In this document: piece by piece, positions 51,018 through 58,151 of the stretch
How positions within the stretch are numbered: position 1 is the stretch's first letter
Layout of the letters: every line of letters starts with the position of its first letter
From: an uncultured Collinsella sp.
GTDB taxonomy: Bacteria; Actinomycetota; Coriobacteriia; Coriobacteriales; Coriobacteriaceae
Direction of reading: 5' to 3'
DNA: 64,000 nucleotides
Assembly (NCBI GenBank): GCA_900541795.1
Contig: UQLC01000004.1
Span: 59,498 to 123,497 of the forward strand
Translations under genes and position numbers: made by a program
The notes under the pieces: generated by a model
Database searches by the model: none
What the model was told of the DNA's origin: nothing
Seen by the model: only the letters and a program-made list of their open reading frames with translations

Positions 51018-52306
51018 TGGCCCGTTTCCCCCTTGTTCCCACGGCACCCGAGCCCGAGCGTGCCATATTAGTTGGTGTTGAGTGGCGCGACAATGCGTGG
51101 CCGCTCGATCGTTCGCTTGACGAGCTTGAGCGCCTAGCCCATACGGCTGGCGCCCAGTGTGTGGCGCGTTTGTCACAGCGTTTGGTAAAGCCGTATCCTA
51201 AATCGTTTATCGGTTCCGGTAAGATTGAAGAGCTGTACGGCCTGGTACATCGCATGGATGCCGATGTCGTTATTTTTGACGACGACCTGACGCCCTCGCA
51301 GCAATCCTATTTGGAGAAAGCCGTGGGCGAGCCGGTAAAGATTATCGATCGCACGGCACTGATCTTGGATATCTTTGGCCTTCATGCTCAGACGCGTGAG
51401 GGACGCCTACAGGTACAGCTGGCACAGCTTCAATATTTGTTGCCTCGTCTGCGTGGCATGTGGAGTCATCTCGCCAAGGAACAGACGCGCGGCGGCATCG
51501 GCTCACGCTTTGGTCAGGGCGAAAGTCAGCTTGAGGTCGACCGTCGCCTCATTCGTAATAAGATCGCTGCGCTTCGTCGTGAGCTCAAGCAGGTTGAACA
51601 GCGTCGCGATGTTCAATCTAAGAGCCGCATTGAGTCACCGGCGTTTCGCGTCGCGTTAGCCGGTTATACCAATGCCGGTAAATCGACGTTGCTCAATCGT
51701 CTGACCGGCTCTACGGTACTTTCTCAGGACAAGCTGTTTGCTACGCTCGACCCGACGACGCGTTCGTATCGCCTGCCCGGCGGTCGCGGCATGACGATTA
51801 CTGATACCGTCGGCTTTATTCAAAAGCTGCCGCATGGTCTGGTCGATGCCTTTAAATCGACGCTGTCCGAGGTGTTGGGTGCCGATCTAATTCTCAAAGT
51901 CGTAGATGCGTCTGACGAGGACTATGAGCGACAGCTTGAGGCTGTCGACCGCGTGCTTGATGAGATCGGTGCCGGAGAGCGCCTAACGCTGACCGTATTC
52001 AATAAAATCGATCTTCTCGATAGCGTCGATCGATTGAGTTTCCGTCGTCGTTATCCGGAAGCTGTTCTGTTCTCGGCCCAAACGGGCGAGGGGCTCGACG
52101 ATCTCGTCGATCGCATTGCTCGCGAGGCGGCCGCCACCGATGTGCTGCTTTCCGCCGACATTCCATATCGTGAAGGTGCACTCATCACAGTCGTGCATGA
52201 GCAGGGGACCCTTTTGCACGAGGAATATCTTGAGGATGGCGTTCGTATTGTGGCGAAACTGCCGGCTCGTATTGCACCTCGGCTTGAGCGTTATCGCACC
52301 GAGTAG
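51017..52306 (+). CDS. hflX: Ribosome-splitting GTPase HflX
   Basis: HflX binds 50S and splits stalled or hibernating ribosomes. The 429-residue protein has the N-terminal HflX domain, a helical linker with GGIGSRFGQGESQLEVDRR, and the GTPase domain with AGYTNAGKST at about 214, DTVGFIQKLPH and FNKID. The miaB-miaA-hflX order is common. Its 3' end overlaps convergently with the minus-strand acyltransferase gene by 16 bases. Confidence 0.95.
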   Translation: MARFPLVPTAPEPERAILVGVEWRDNAWPLDRSLDELERLAHTAGAQCVARLSQRLVKPYPKSFIGSGKIEELYGLVHRMDADVVIFDDDLTPSQQSYLEKAVGEPVKIIDRTALILDIFGLHAQTREGRLQVQLAQLQYLLPRLRGMWSHLAKEQTRGGIGSRFGQGESQLEVDRRLIRNKIAALRRELKQVEQRRDVQSKSRIESPAFRVALAGYTNAGKSTLLNRLTGSTVLSQDKLFATLDPTTRSYRLPGGRGMTITDTVGFIQKLPHGLVDAFKSTLSEVLGADLILKVVDASDEDYERQLEAVDRVLDEIGAGERLTLTVFNKIDLLDSVDRLSFRRRYPEAVLFSAQTGEGLDDLVDRIAREAAATDVLLSADIPYREGALITVVHEQGTLLHEEYLEDGVRIVAKLPARIAPRLERYRTE

Positions 52307-52995
52307 GCGAGCTCCAAAATGCCCAGTATGATGGGCTGATGTAGCAGATAAAAGGGGAGTGCATGACGTCCAAGGCTGGCGAGCGCCGGCAGGGGGTTGG
52401 CGTAGGCCCAGCTTGGAGCGGGATGTTCGCATCTTTGAGCAGTGCGCGCAGCAAAGTATCCTGTGAGGTACATGAATATGAATGGAATGATTGGATAATA
52501 GTCGCCTGAAACAAACCGGGGGCCGGGAAATCCTAGCCACGCCAAATAGGGGAATGAATAGGTCGATTTCGGGATGCCCCATGTCGCCGCGAAGAGAGCG
52601 AGGCATATCGCAATGCCCCACGTGCTGGGCACTTTCTTAAGTATCGGTCGTGCTGCGGCTGCCACAGCGGTACACGCCGCCATGCAATAAATGATGCCAA
52701 AGTTCACTGAATCGTCGACCGATACGAGCGTTGTTGCGATCCAGACGACCAAAGCTGCGGCAGCGTACTTGGCCGCTCGTTTGGCATTGTTGCGTGAGAG
52801 CGTGCACATCCAACCTGCGATAAACAAAAATACCCAGCTGATGCTGGCGCGCCAGATGTCTTGAAAGACGGTCTGGGTAAACCAGGGCATATCCCAGTCG
52901 TACAAGTAGGCGAGATCATAGCAAGCGTGAAAACCTGCCATTGAAATCATCGTAAACCCGCGGACGGTATCAAAGATGGTGATGCGTTTTTGCAT
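52291..52995 (-). CDS. Membrane acyltransferase-like protein (HGSNAT_cat / DUF1624)
   Basis: A 234-residue integral membrane protein with about seven hydrophobic helices. The opening RITIFDTVRGFTMISMAGFHACYDL and the ending LPFYLLHQPIILGIL match the heparan-alpha-glucosaminide N-acetyltransferase catalytic family, in which the early His is thought to take part in transmembrane acetyl transfer. The substrate is unknown. Its start overlaps the lexA stop (TAATG), so it is translationally coupled to lexA and presumably SOS-regulated. It has no terminator before running into the hflX end. Confidence 0.82.
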   Translation of the reverse strand: MQKRITIFDTVRGFTMISMAGFHACYDLAYLYDWDMPWFTQTVFQDIWRASISWVFLFIAGWMCTLSRNNAKRAAKYAAAALVVWIATTLVSVDDSVNFGIIYCMAACTAVAAAARPILKKVPSTWGIAICLALFAATWGIPKSTYSFPYLAWLGFPGPRFVSGDYYPIIPFIFMYLTGYFAARTAQRCEHPAPSWAYANPLPALASLGRHALPFYLLHQPIILGILELAYSVR

Positions 52996-53639
52996 TACGA
53001 GAACCGGCGCATCAAGCCGACGACTTTGCCCAAGATAACGGGATTCGTTGCATAGATAGGCTCCATGGTGTCATTCTCAGGCTGCAGGCGTACGCGTCCC
53101 TGCTCCTTGTAGAACGTCTTGACGGTCGCTGAACCATCAATCATGGCCACGACAATTTCGCCATTCATGGCACTCTTTTGTTCACGGACGATGATGTAAT
53201 CGCCATTGAAGATGCCGACATTGATCATTGAGCTCCCATGCACCTCAAGGATAAAGGAACCCTGATCAGTGGCGATTTCGGTCGGGATAGTAAACGTGTC
53301 TTCGATATTCTGCTCGGCCAGAATGGGGATCCCAGCCGCGACGCGACCAACGAGCGGTAGCGAGACCGTTCCACGAGGTGCGGTGGGCTCGTCAGATTTA
53401 GAAATTGAGACAGAGGAGCCGTCCTCGTTAAAGAGTTCCAGGGCGCGCGGTTTGGTGGCATCGCGCTTGAGCAGCCCGCGCGCCTCCAAGGCAGATAAGT
53501 GGGCGTGCACGGTGCTGGGGGAGGAAAGGCCCACGGCAGAAGCCATCTCGCGCACGCTGGGCGGATAACCCTTCTCCTGCTGATATTCCTTGATGAAGTC
53601 GTAAATTTGCTGCTGACGCTTGGTAATTTTGCGAGCCAT
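52995..53639 (-). CDS. lexA: SOS repressor LexA
   Basis: A 214-residue autocleaving repressor. The N-terminal winged helix (ITKRQQQIYDFIKEYQQEKG, PSVREMASAVGLSSPSTVHAHL) binds SOS boxes. The cleavage site is Ala102-Gly103 in VAAGIPI; the catalytic dyad is Ser137 (HGSSM) and Lys174 (ATVKTF). The ATG at 53637-53639 follows AGAGAGGAT; a longer frame upstream crosses the operators and is rejected. Three LexA boxes lie between it and the divergent LysM gene. It is coupled to the acyltransferase gene. Confidence 0.97.
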   Translation of the reverse strand: MARKITKRQQQIYDFIKEYQQEKGYPPSVREMASAVGLSSPSTVHAHLSALEARGLLKRDATKPRALELFNEDGSSVSISKSDEPTAPRGTVSLPLVGRVAAGIPILAEQNIEDTFTIPTEIATDQGSFILEVHGSSMINVGIFNGDYIIVREQKSAMNGEIVVAMIDGSATVKTFYKEQGRVRLQPENDTMEPIYATNPVILGKVVGLMRRFS

Positions 53640-53662
53640 CAGGGCATCCTCTCTACCCATGT

Positions 53663-53676
53663 CAAACAAATGTTCG
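53663..53676. promoter_or_regulatory. LexA box 1 (lexA-proximal)
   Basis: CAAAC-AAAT-GTTCG, one mismatch from CGAAC-N4-GTTCG, 24 bp upstream of the lexA start. It probably serves autorepression. Confidence 0.7.
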
Positions 53677-53684
53677 AATTTTGC

Positions 53685-53712
53685 TTGACAGGAACAATTG
53701 TTCGAAGATAAT
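53685..53712 (+). promoter_or_regulatory. Promoter of the LysM gene overlapped by LexA box 2
   Basis: TTGACA (53685-53690), 16-bp spacer, GATAAT (53707-53712). GGAAC-AATT-GTTCG (53691-53704) fills the spacer, the same geometry as at recA. Confidence 0.82.
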
Positions 53713-53718
53713 AATAAC

Positions 53719-53732
53719 CGAACATTCGTTCT
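53719..53732. promoter_or_regulatory. LexA box 3
   Basis: CGAAC-ATTC-GTTCT, one mismatch from consensus, just downstream of the -10 of the LysM gene. It would strengthen repression. Confidence 0.7.
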
Positions 53733-53799
53733 CGCGCTAGACATTTTTGTCCGCGCGGCTTGATAAAACTGTTCTCAGCAAAACACGCGAGAGGAGAAC

Positions 53800-54252
53800 A
53801 TGATGAACGCAACGAATATGGTCCAGGGAAACCTCGCCCTTAAGCTCGAGACGCCTGCAGAACCCACTTTTACGGTTGTTCAGGGTGGCCGCTCCGGCTT
53901 TCAGCCTTTGACCGTAAAGCCTGCTCGCAATCAGCAGGCTGTAGTCACGCCGGTCCGCGTTGCCCTGAAGGTTCCGACGATTGTCGCCGTTGCCGTTGCG
54001 CTTACGCTCCTCTTTGTCCTCGCTACGTCGGTCTTTAGCGCTCGTCACGCCGCGTATGCCGAGTCCGTTTCCAACGTTAGCTACGAGACCATTCGCGTTC
54101 AGCCTGGCGATTCTCTTTGGTCGCTTGCCGAGGAATATCCAATCGAAGGCCTTTCCACGCAAGAGACTTCCGACATGATCCGTAACGTCAATCATCTGGA
54201 GCATGGTTCGCTCGCCGCCGGTGCGCATCTTAAGGTTCCTGCTCGTTCGTAA
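53800..54252 (+). CDS. YneA-like SOS cell-division inhibitor candidate (membrane LysM protein)
   Basis: A 150-residue protein with a cytoplasmic N-terminal part of about 57 residues, one membrane helix (58-80) and an outer LysM domain (YETIRVQPGDSLWSLAEEY ... LKVPAR). Bacillus YneA is also a short membrane-plus-LysM protein divergent from lexA, and halts septation during SOS. The position, domain plan and LexA-blocked promoter all agree, but sequence similarity cannot be measured here, and this protein has a longer N-terminus. ATG 53800 or 53803 may be used; GAGGAG is just upstream. Confidence 0.8.
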   Translation: MMNATNMVQGNLALKLETPAEPTFTVVQGGRSGFQPLTVKPARNQQAVVTPVRVALKVPTIVAVAVALTLLFVLATSVFSARHAAYAESVSNVSYETIRVQPGDSLWSLAEEYPIEGLSTQETSDMIRNVNHLEHGSLAAGAHLKVPARS

Positions 54253-54265
54253 TCTTTATCGCGCT

Positions 54266-54309
54266 GCGCATGGTACCCTTGTTATCGTTTAAGAGGAGGT
54301 ACCATGCGC
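54266..54309 (+). promoter_or_regulatory. Inverted repeat covering the nrdR translation start
   Basis: GCGCATGGTACC (54266-54277) and GGTACCATGCGC (54298-54309) are perfect 12-bp inverted copies. The right arm contains the nrdR ATG, and the loop contains the AAGAGGAGG site, so the hairpin could hide the start codon. Confidence 0.6.
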
Positions 54310-54747
54310 TGTCCCAAATGCGGCAAGGCACATACCCGCGTCGTTGATTCTCGTATGCAGGAGTCAAATAACACCATTAAGCGCCGTCGCGAATGTTGCT
54401 CGTGTAACTATCGCTTTACAACGTTTGAGCGATGCGAAGACCCAATCGAGGTCATTAAGTCGGACGGAACCAAGCAGCGGTTCGATCGCAATAAGCTGCT
54501 CGTCGGCTTGATGCGCGCCACCATCAAGCGCGATATCGACACTAAGAAGCTCAATGAGATTATCGACGACATCGAGGTCGAGCTGCGCTCTCGCACGCTG
54601 ACGGCCGTCACGTCCCATGAGTTGGGTGACATGGTGCTCAAGCGCTTGGCCAAGATCGACAAGGTGGCGTACATCCGCTTTGCCTCGGTCTACCGCGATT
54701 TCAAAGACGTCGATGAGTTTCTACAAGAGCTCGACAAGCTAAGGTGA
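54304..54747 (+). CDS. nrdR: Transcriptional repressor NrdR
   Basis: A nucleotide-sensing repressor of ribonucleotide reductase genes. The N-terminal zinc ribbon MRCPKCGKAHTRVVDSR ... CCSCNYRFTTFER is complete, followed by the ATP-cone (DGTKQRFDRNKLLVGLMRA). 147 residues, standard. It lies downstream of the SOS LysM gene and upstream of dut, linking DNA damage and dNTP supply by position. Confidence 0.96.
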   Translation: MRCPKCGKAHTRVVDSRMQESNNTIKRRRECCSCNYRFTTFERCEDPIEVIKSDGTKQRFDRNKLLVGLMRATIKRDIDTKKLNEIIDDIEVELRSRTLTAVTSHELGDMVLKRLAKIDKVAYIRFASVYRDFKDVDEFLQELDKLR

Positions 54748-54751
54748 TTCC

Positions 54752-55195
54752 ATGTCCAACATTACCGTTAACATAAAGCGTCTCGACCCCACCGTCGAGC
54801 TTCCCAAATACGCCCATCCCACCGATGCCGGCTTGGATCTGCGCTCCAACGAGGATTGCATTCTGAAGCCCTTCGAACGCCGTCTGGTCTCCACGGGCCT
54901 GGCTATCTCTCTGCCCGACGGTTACGCCGGCTTCGTCCAGCCCCGCAGCGGCCTGGCCATTAAGCAAGGCCTGTCCATAGTCAACACTCCTGGCCTCATC
55001 GACGCCCACTACCGAGGAGAACTCAAGGTTATCCTCATCAACCTGGATCCCTCCAACAACATCCAAATCAACAAAGGCGACCGCATAGCCCAACTCGTCA
55101 TCCAAGAAGTCCCCACGGTCAACCTCATAGAAGTAGAAGAACTAGACGAAACCGACCGAGGAGTCGGCGGTTTCGGTTCTAGCGGCGTATTGTAA
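54752..55195 (+). CDS. dut: Deoxyuridine 5'-triphosphate nucleotidohydrolase
   Basis: dUTPase prevents uracil incorporation and makes dUMP. All five motifs of the trimeric family are visible: DAGLDLRS, PRSGLAIKQG, GLIDAHYRGELKV, GDRIAQLVI and the C-terminal GGFGSSG. The 147-residue length is standard. The second half uses codons uncommon in the neighbours (ATA, GTA, CTA, GAA, CGA). The stop TAA (55193-55195) is also the first three bases of the inverted repeat that bounds the repeat region downstream. Confidence 0.96.
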   Translation: MSNITVNIKRLDPTVELPKYAHPTDAGLDLRSNEDCILKPFERRLVSTGLAISLPDGYAGFVQPRSGLAIKQGLSIVNTPGLIDAHYRGELKVILINLDPSNNIQINKGDRIAQLVIQEVPTVNLIEVEELDETDRGVGGFGSSGVL

Positions 55196-55200
55196 TGTCC

Positions 55201-55304
55201 GCTCACCCGTGGGAGGCCCCTATATATCATTCCATGCTCAAACATTCTCGCTGCGCTGCGAAACTGCGCGTGGAACGATATATAGGGACCTCCCACGGGT
55301 GAGC
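55201..55304 (-). repeat. Structured palindromic repeat C (family II)
   Basis: 34-bp arms 55201-55234 and 55271-55304 match with two exceptions; both become G-U wobbles in minus-strand RNA. The 36-nt core (55235-55270) read on the minus strand runs CGCGCAGTTTCGCAGCG to TTTGAGCA and is shared with repeat D, apart from a 9-nt difference. Confidence 0.88.
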
Positions 55305-55360
55305 TACGTTTGCATGCCTGCAACTACCGTGTATCTTCGCTGGTAACCGTTAGCATTAAT

Positions 55361-55430
55361 CAATTGGTAAGCCGGTGCGACAAGGGGGTTTCTCCTTTGT
55401 CGCACCGGCTTACTAGTTGGATTTCAATTT
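55361..55430. terminator. Long hairpin between repeats C and D
   Basis: GTAAGCCGGTGCGACAA (from 55367) pairs perfectly with the strand ending at 55413, and the stem can extend to about 28 bp with wobbles. A T-rich tail (ATTTCAATTTGTTTTC) follows on the plus strand, so it may terminate dut transcription. Confidence 0.6.
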
Positions 55431-55446
55431 GTTTTCAAGCAAGAAG

Positions 55447-55555
55447 CCTCCCGTCCGGGGCTCATCCATATCGTTCCACGCGCAGTTTCGCAGCGAGCGC
55501 AGCGAAGCGAGAATGTTTGAGCATGGAATGATATGGATGAGCCCCGGACGGGAGG
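55447..55555 (+). repeat. Structured palindromic repeat D (family II)
   Basis: 32-bp arms 55447-55478 and 55524-55555 are complementary with a single G-T wobble. The 45-nt core (55479-55523) begins CGCGCAGTTTCGCAGCG and ends GAATGTTTGAGCA. The inner 11 bases of each arm (ATATCGTTCCA / TGGAATGATAT) are shared with repeat C; the outer parts differ. Confidence 0.88.
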
Positions 55556-55569
55556 GGTTAGTGTGCCCT

Positions 55570-55633
55570 GCGAAGCGAGAATGATTGAGCACGGGATGAT
55601 ATATAGGGGCCTCCCACAGGCAAGCGGACATTA
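55570..55633 (+). repeat. Half copy E of a family II repeat
   Basis: GCGAAGCGAGAATGATTGAG and the following arm to the AGCGGACATTA end correspond to the 3' core half and right arm of the family. It is closest to the reverse complement of the left half of C. The other half is missing. Confidence 0.75.
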
Positions 55634-55638
55634 AGACA

Positions 55639-56940
55639 CTAGCGGATGTGCGCGGGTTTTCCTCCCCAGTAGAAGCGGCAGAAGGCTCGTTTGCGCTTTT
55701 GGGGTTTGCCTACGAGCTCCATGGTTGCGATGGCGATGTCCTCCGCTGCGCGTGGACGGCGCAGGACTTCGCCGTTGATGAGTAGGGCTTTGAGCGACTC
55801 AGGGTGGTCGTGCAGGTGACGAAGCGTCACGATGAGTTCTCGTGCGGTGGTGACATGCATGCTGGCGCCCATGCCGGTGAGCATCGTGGTGTTTGCCTTT
55901 TCCTGGCCATATGACTTGCCCAGCAGGATCATCGGCAGATGTGCGCAGAGACACTCGGTGACCGTGAGTCCGCCCGATTTGAGGATTGCCAAGTCGCAGC
56001 CGTGCATGAGGGCCGCCATGTCGTCGACATAGTCCAACACCGTGACGTTCTCGAGCTTCATGGCATCGAAGAGCGTCTTCAGCCGGGTGGCATACTCCAC
56101 GTCTTTGCCGGGCAAAAAGACAAAGTGCATGTCTTCGAAGCTGCGCAGGAAGGGGAGTGTGTGGTCCATCGCCGCGCGAAAGCGGACGTAAGGCTGGGGC
56201 AAGCTGGCGCCGGCCATTACCAGCACGACGGTCTTGTCGGTGGGGAGGTTGAACTTGGTTAGCTCTTCCTCGCGATCGTAATTCGTGTCGAATCCGGCGC
56301 GAATAGGGATGCCGGTAATGCGAATCTTTGCCTCGGGCACCTTGCGCGGACGCAGCGTTTCAGCCATGAATTCGTTGGCAACACAGAATAGATCGGTGTC
56401 CTTGTGGGGCCACCAGCCCTCGACTTCGTAGTCGGTCGGTACGCAGATGACCGGATAATCGATACCCGTAATTACGCGGGCGCCAACGGCAACATTGGCT
56501 GCCGTGATGTGCGTTGCGACCACGGCTATGGGCCTTCGACTACGAATATATTCGTTGAAGGCGGGGAACATAATTCGCGACCATGCCGTGCCGCCACCCC
56601 AGAGAAGATGCCCCGTAAGCGTATATCGCCAGGTCAGGTCGTAAATGGGGCGCGTGGCTCCCGTAAAAGAAGCCGCGGTCTTATTGCCGTCGAATTTAAT
56701 GCGTCCAAAATCAAGGATATCGAGCACTTCAATCTCAACATCCTCGGGGATGCCATTGGTGCCGCGGATGAGGTCGAATGCCTGCGCAATCGCATTTGCG
56801 GCGGCCTTGTGGCCCGAGCCGACCGAGGCGTGCACGATGGTCACGAGGGGTTTTTGCTGAGCCAAGAGCGTGGTTTGCTCCGATTGGGGAGCGCTGTTCG
56901 TGAGCAGGGGAGCATCGTCGCTCGTCTGCGTCTGATCCAT
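55639..56940 (-). CDS. UgtP/MGDG-synthase-like diacylglycerol glycosyltransferase
   Basis: A 433-residue GT-B glycosyltransferase of family GT28. The N-terminal MGDG-synthase-type domain carries VTIVHASVGSGHKAAANAIAQAF. The C-terminal donor-binding domain carries LVMAGASLP, YVDDMAALMHGCDLAILKSGGLTVTECLC and GQEKAN. Such enzymes make glucosyl- or galactosyl-diacylglycerol, the anchor for lipoteichoic-type polymers; sugar and product are not determined. The ATG at 56938-56940 follows AAGGGGAG; an in-frame start 13 codons earlier has no site. Confidence 0.87.
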   Translation of the reverse strand: MDQTQTSDDAPLLTNSAPQSEQTTLLAQQKPLVTIVHASVGSGHKAAANAIAQAFDLIRGTNGIPEDVEIEVLDILDFGRIKFDGNKTAASFTGATRPIYDLTWRYTLTGHLLWGGGTAWSRIMFPAFNEYIRSRRPIAVVATHITAANVAVGARVITGIDYPVICVPTDYEVEGWWPHKDTDLFCVANEFMAETLRPRKVPEAKIRITGIPIRAGFDTNYDREEELTKFNLPTDKTVVLVMAGASLPQPYVRFRAAMDHTLPFLRSFEDMHFVFLPGKDVEYATRLKTLFDAMKLENVTVLDYVDDMAALMHGCDLAILKSGGLTVTECLCAHLPMILLGKSYGQEKANTTMLTGMGASMHVTTARELIVTLRHLHDHPESLKALLINGEVLRRPRAAEDIAIATMELVGKPQKRKRAFCRFYWGGKPAHIR

Positions 56941-57058
56941 CGATAACTCCCCTTCGACGTTGTAACACGGATTTATCATTGTAGTGCATGAGTGTCACGT
57001 TCACGTAAATTTGGGTATGAGCGCAAAGAACGACAACGTTTCGACGAGAGGACTCTTC

Positions 57059-57997
57059 ATGACTACCGATCAGACAATCGATGTTGCGATTATCGGCGGC
57101 GGCCCCGCGGGCTATGCTGCCGCCATTTATGCGGCGCGTGCCAACCTGACGACGACTGTCTTTGAGCAGGGCATGTCTGGCGGACAGATCGCCACGTCCA
57201 ACGAGATCGAGAATTATCCTGGCATTCCGCTACTGAGCGGTGCCGAACTTGGTGAGCGGTTTCAACAGCATGCTGAAGGCCTGGGGGCTCAGGTTGAATG
57301 GAGTATGGTGACAGGCGTCGATTACGATGCCGATGCGGCACAATTTACCATCCATCATGATATGGGCGATACAGCAGCCAAGAGCGTTATTGCGTGCATG
57401 GGCGCCACGCCGCGTCCTGCGGGTTTTGTTGGCGAGGACACGTATCGCGGTCGTGGCGTTTCGTACTGCGCGACGTGTGACGGCATGTTCTTCCGTGGCA
57501 AGCAGGTCTTTGTTGTCGGAGGCGGCAATTCGGCATGCGAGGAGGCGCTGTTCCTGTCCGACATTGCCAGCAGCGTGACCATTGTGCTGCGTCGCGATCA
57601 GTTCCGTGCACCCGAGGGCGTTGTGAATAAAGTGCTCGCTAAGGACAATATTTCAGTTAGGTACCAAACTAGTATTGTTGAGCTTTCTGGCGAAGCGATG
57701 CCCACGACAATTACGTTCAAGGACAATGCGACTGGTGAAATGCACGCTGAGTCCTTTGAACCTGGCTCGTTTGGCATTTTTGTCTTTACGGGGACGCAGC
57801 CACATACCGAGCTCGTTGAGCACCTAGTCGATCTGGCTCCCGACGGCGGCATTGTCACCGATGATTCCATGGCCACCCGCACACCCGGATTATTCGCAGC
57901 CGGCGATATTCGTTCCAAGCGTTTACGCCAGGTTGTGACCGCCGTATCGGACGGTGGTATAGCGGCAACCAGCGCATACGCTTTCCTACGCGGATAA
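57059..57997 (+). CDS. trxB: Thioredoxin reductase
   Basis: A 312-residue FAD/NADPH enzyme that reduces thioredoxin. FAD motif IGGGPAGYAAAIYAARA, redox pair Cys137-Ala-Thr-Cys140 in SYCATCDGMFF, NADPH motif VVGGGNSACEEALFL and C-terminal GLFAAGDIR. The ATG at 57059 follows AGAGGAC; an earlier in-frame start has no site. No thioredoxin gene is adjacent. A terminator follows. Confidence 0.95.
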   Translation: MTTDQTIDVAIIGGGPAGYAAAIYAARANLTTTVFEQGMSGGQIATSNEIENYPGIPLLSGAELGERFQQHAEGLGAQVEWSMVTGVDYDADAAQFTIHHDMGDTAAKSVIACMGATPRPAGFVGEDTYRGRGVSYCATCDGMFFRGKQVFVVGGGNSACEEALFLSDIASSVTIVLRRDQFRAPEGVVNKVLAKDNISVRYQTSIVELSGEAMPTTITFKDNATGEMHAESFEPGSFGIFVFTGTQPHTELVEHLVDLAPDGGIVTDDSMATRTPGLFAAGDIRSKRLRQVVTAVSDGGIAATSAYAFLRG

Positions 57998-58037
57998 GTA
58001 CGATAATATATCTTATGTAAGGTTGCTATCTTTAAAC

Positions 58038-58081
58038 AAAGTGGTTGAACGGTGCTTCAATGTGCTGTCCAACCACTTTTA
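58038..58081 (+). terminator. Terminator after trxB
   Basis: AAAGTGGTTG (58038-58047) pairs with CAACCACTTT (58070-58079), followed by T. The loop is 22 nt. Confidence 0.7.
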
Positions 58082-58096
58082 CTTAGCGGCTATGTG

Positions 58097-58127
58097 GTAT
58101 GCAAAACTAGATGACCTAGAATACAAT
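58097..58127 (+). promoter_or_regulatory. DUF1836 gene promoter with motif shared with degV
   Basis: GTATGCAAAACTAGATG (58097-58113) recurs with two changes at 59770-59786 upstream of degV. TACAAT (58122-58127) is a likely -10, so the motif would overlap the -35 region. CTAG occurs again nine bases on. Confidence 0.5.
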
Positions 58128-58151
58128 ATAGAAAACGAACGGAGGCCTCTT

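Larger units (their letters stand above)
55193..55633. repeat. Composite palindromic repeat region (family II) between dut and the glycosyltransferase gene
   Basis: A 441-bp non-coding block between convergent genes. It holds repeat C, a strong hairpin, repeat D and a half copy E. Its ends are inverted copies (TAATGTCCGCT at 55193-55203, AGCGGACATTA at 55623-55633), and the left part of C pairs with E over about 64 bp with roughly eight mismatches. No ORF is supported. Confidence 0.85.

Noticed and set aside
55193..55633. Decayed insertion sequence with transposase remnant
   Set aside because: No frame in the block gives a transposase motif; all structure is palindromic.
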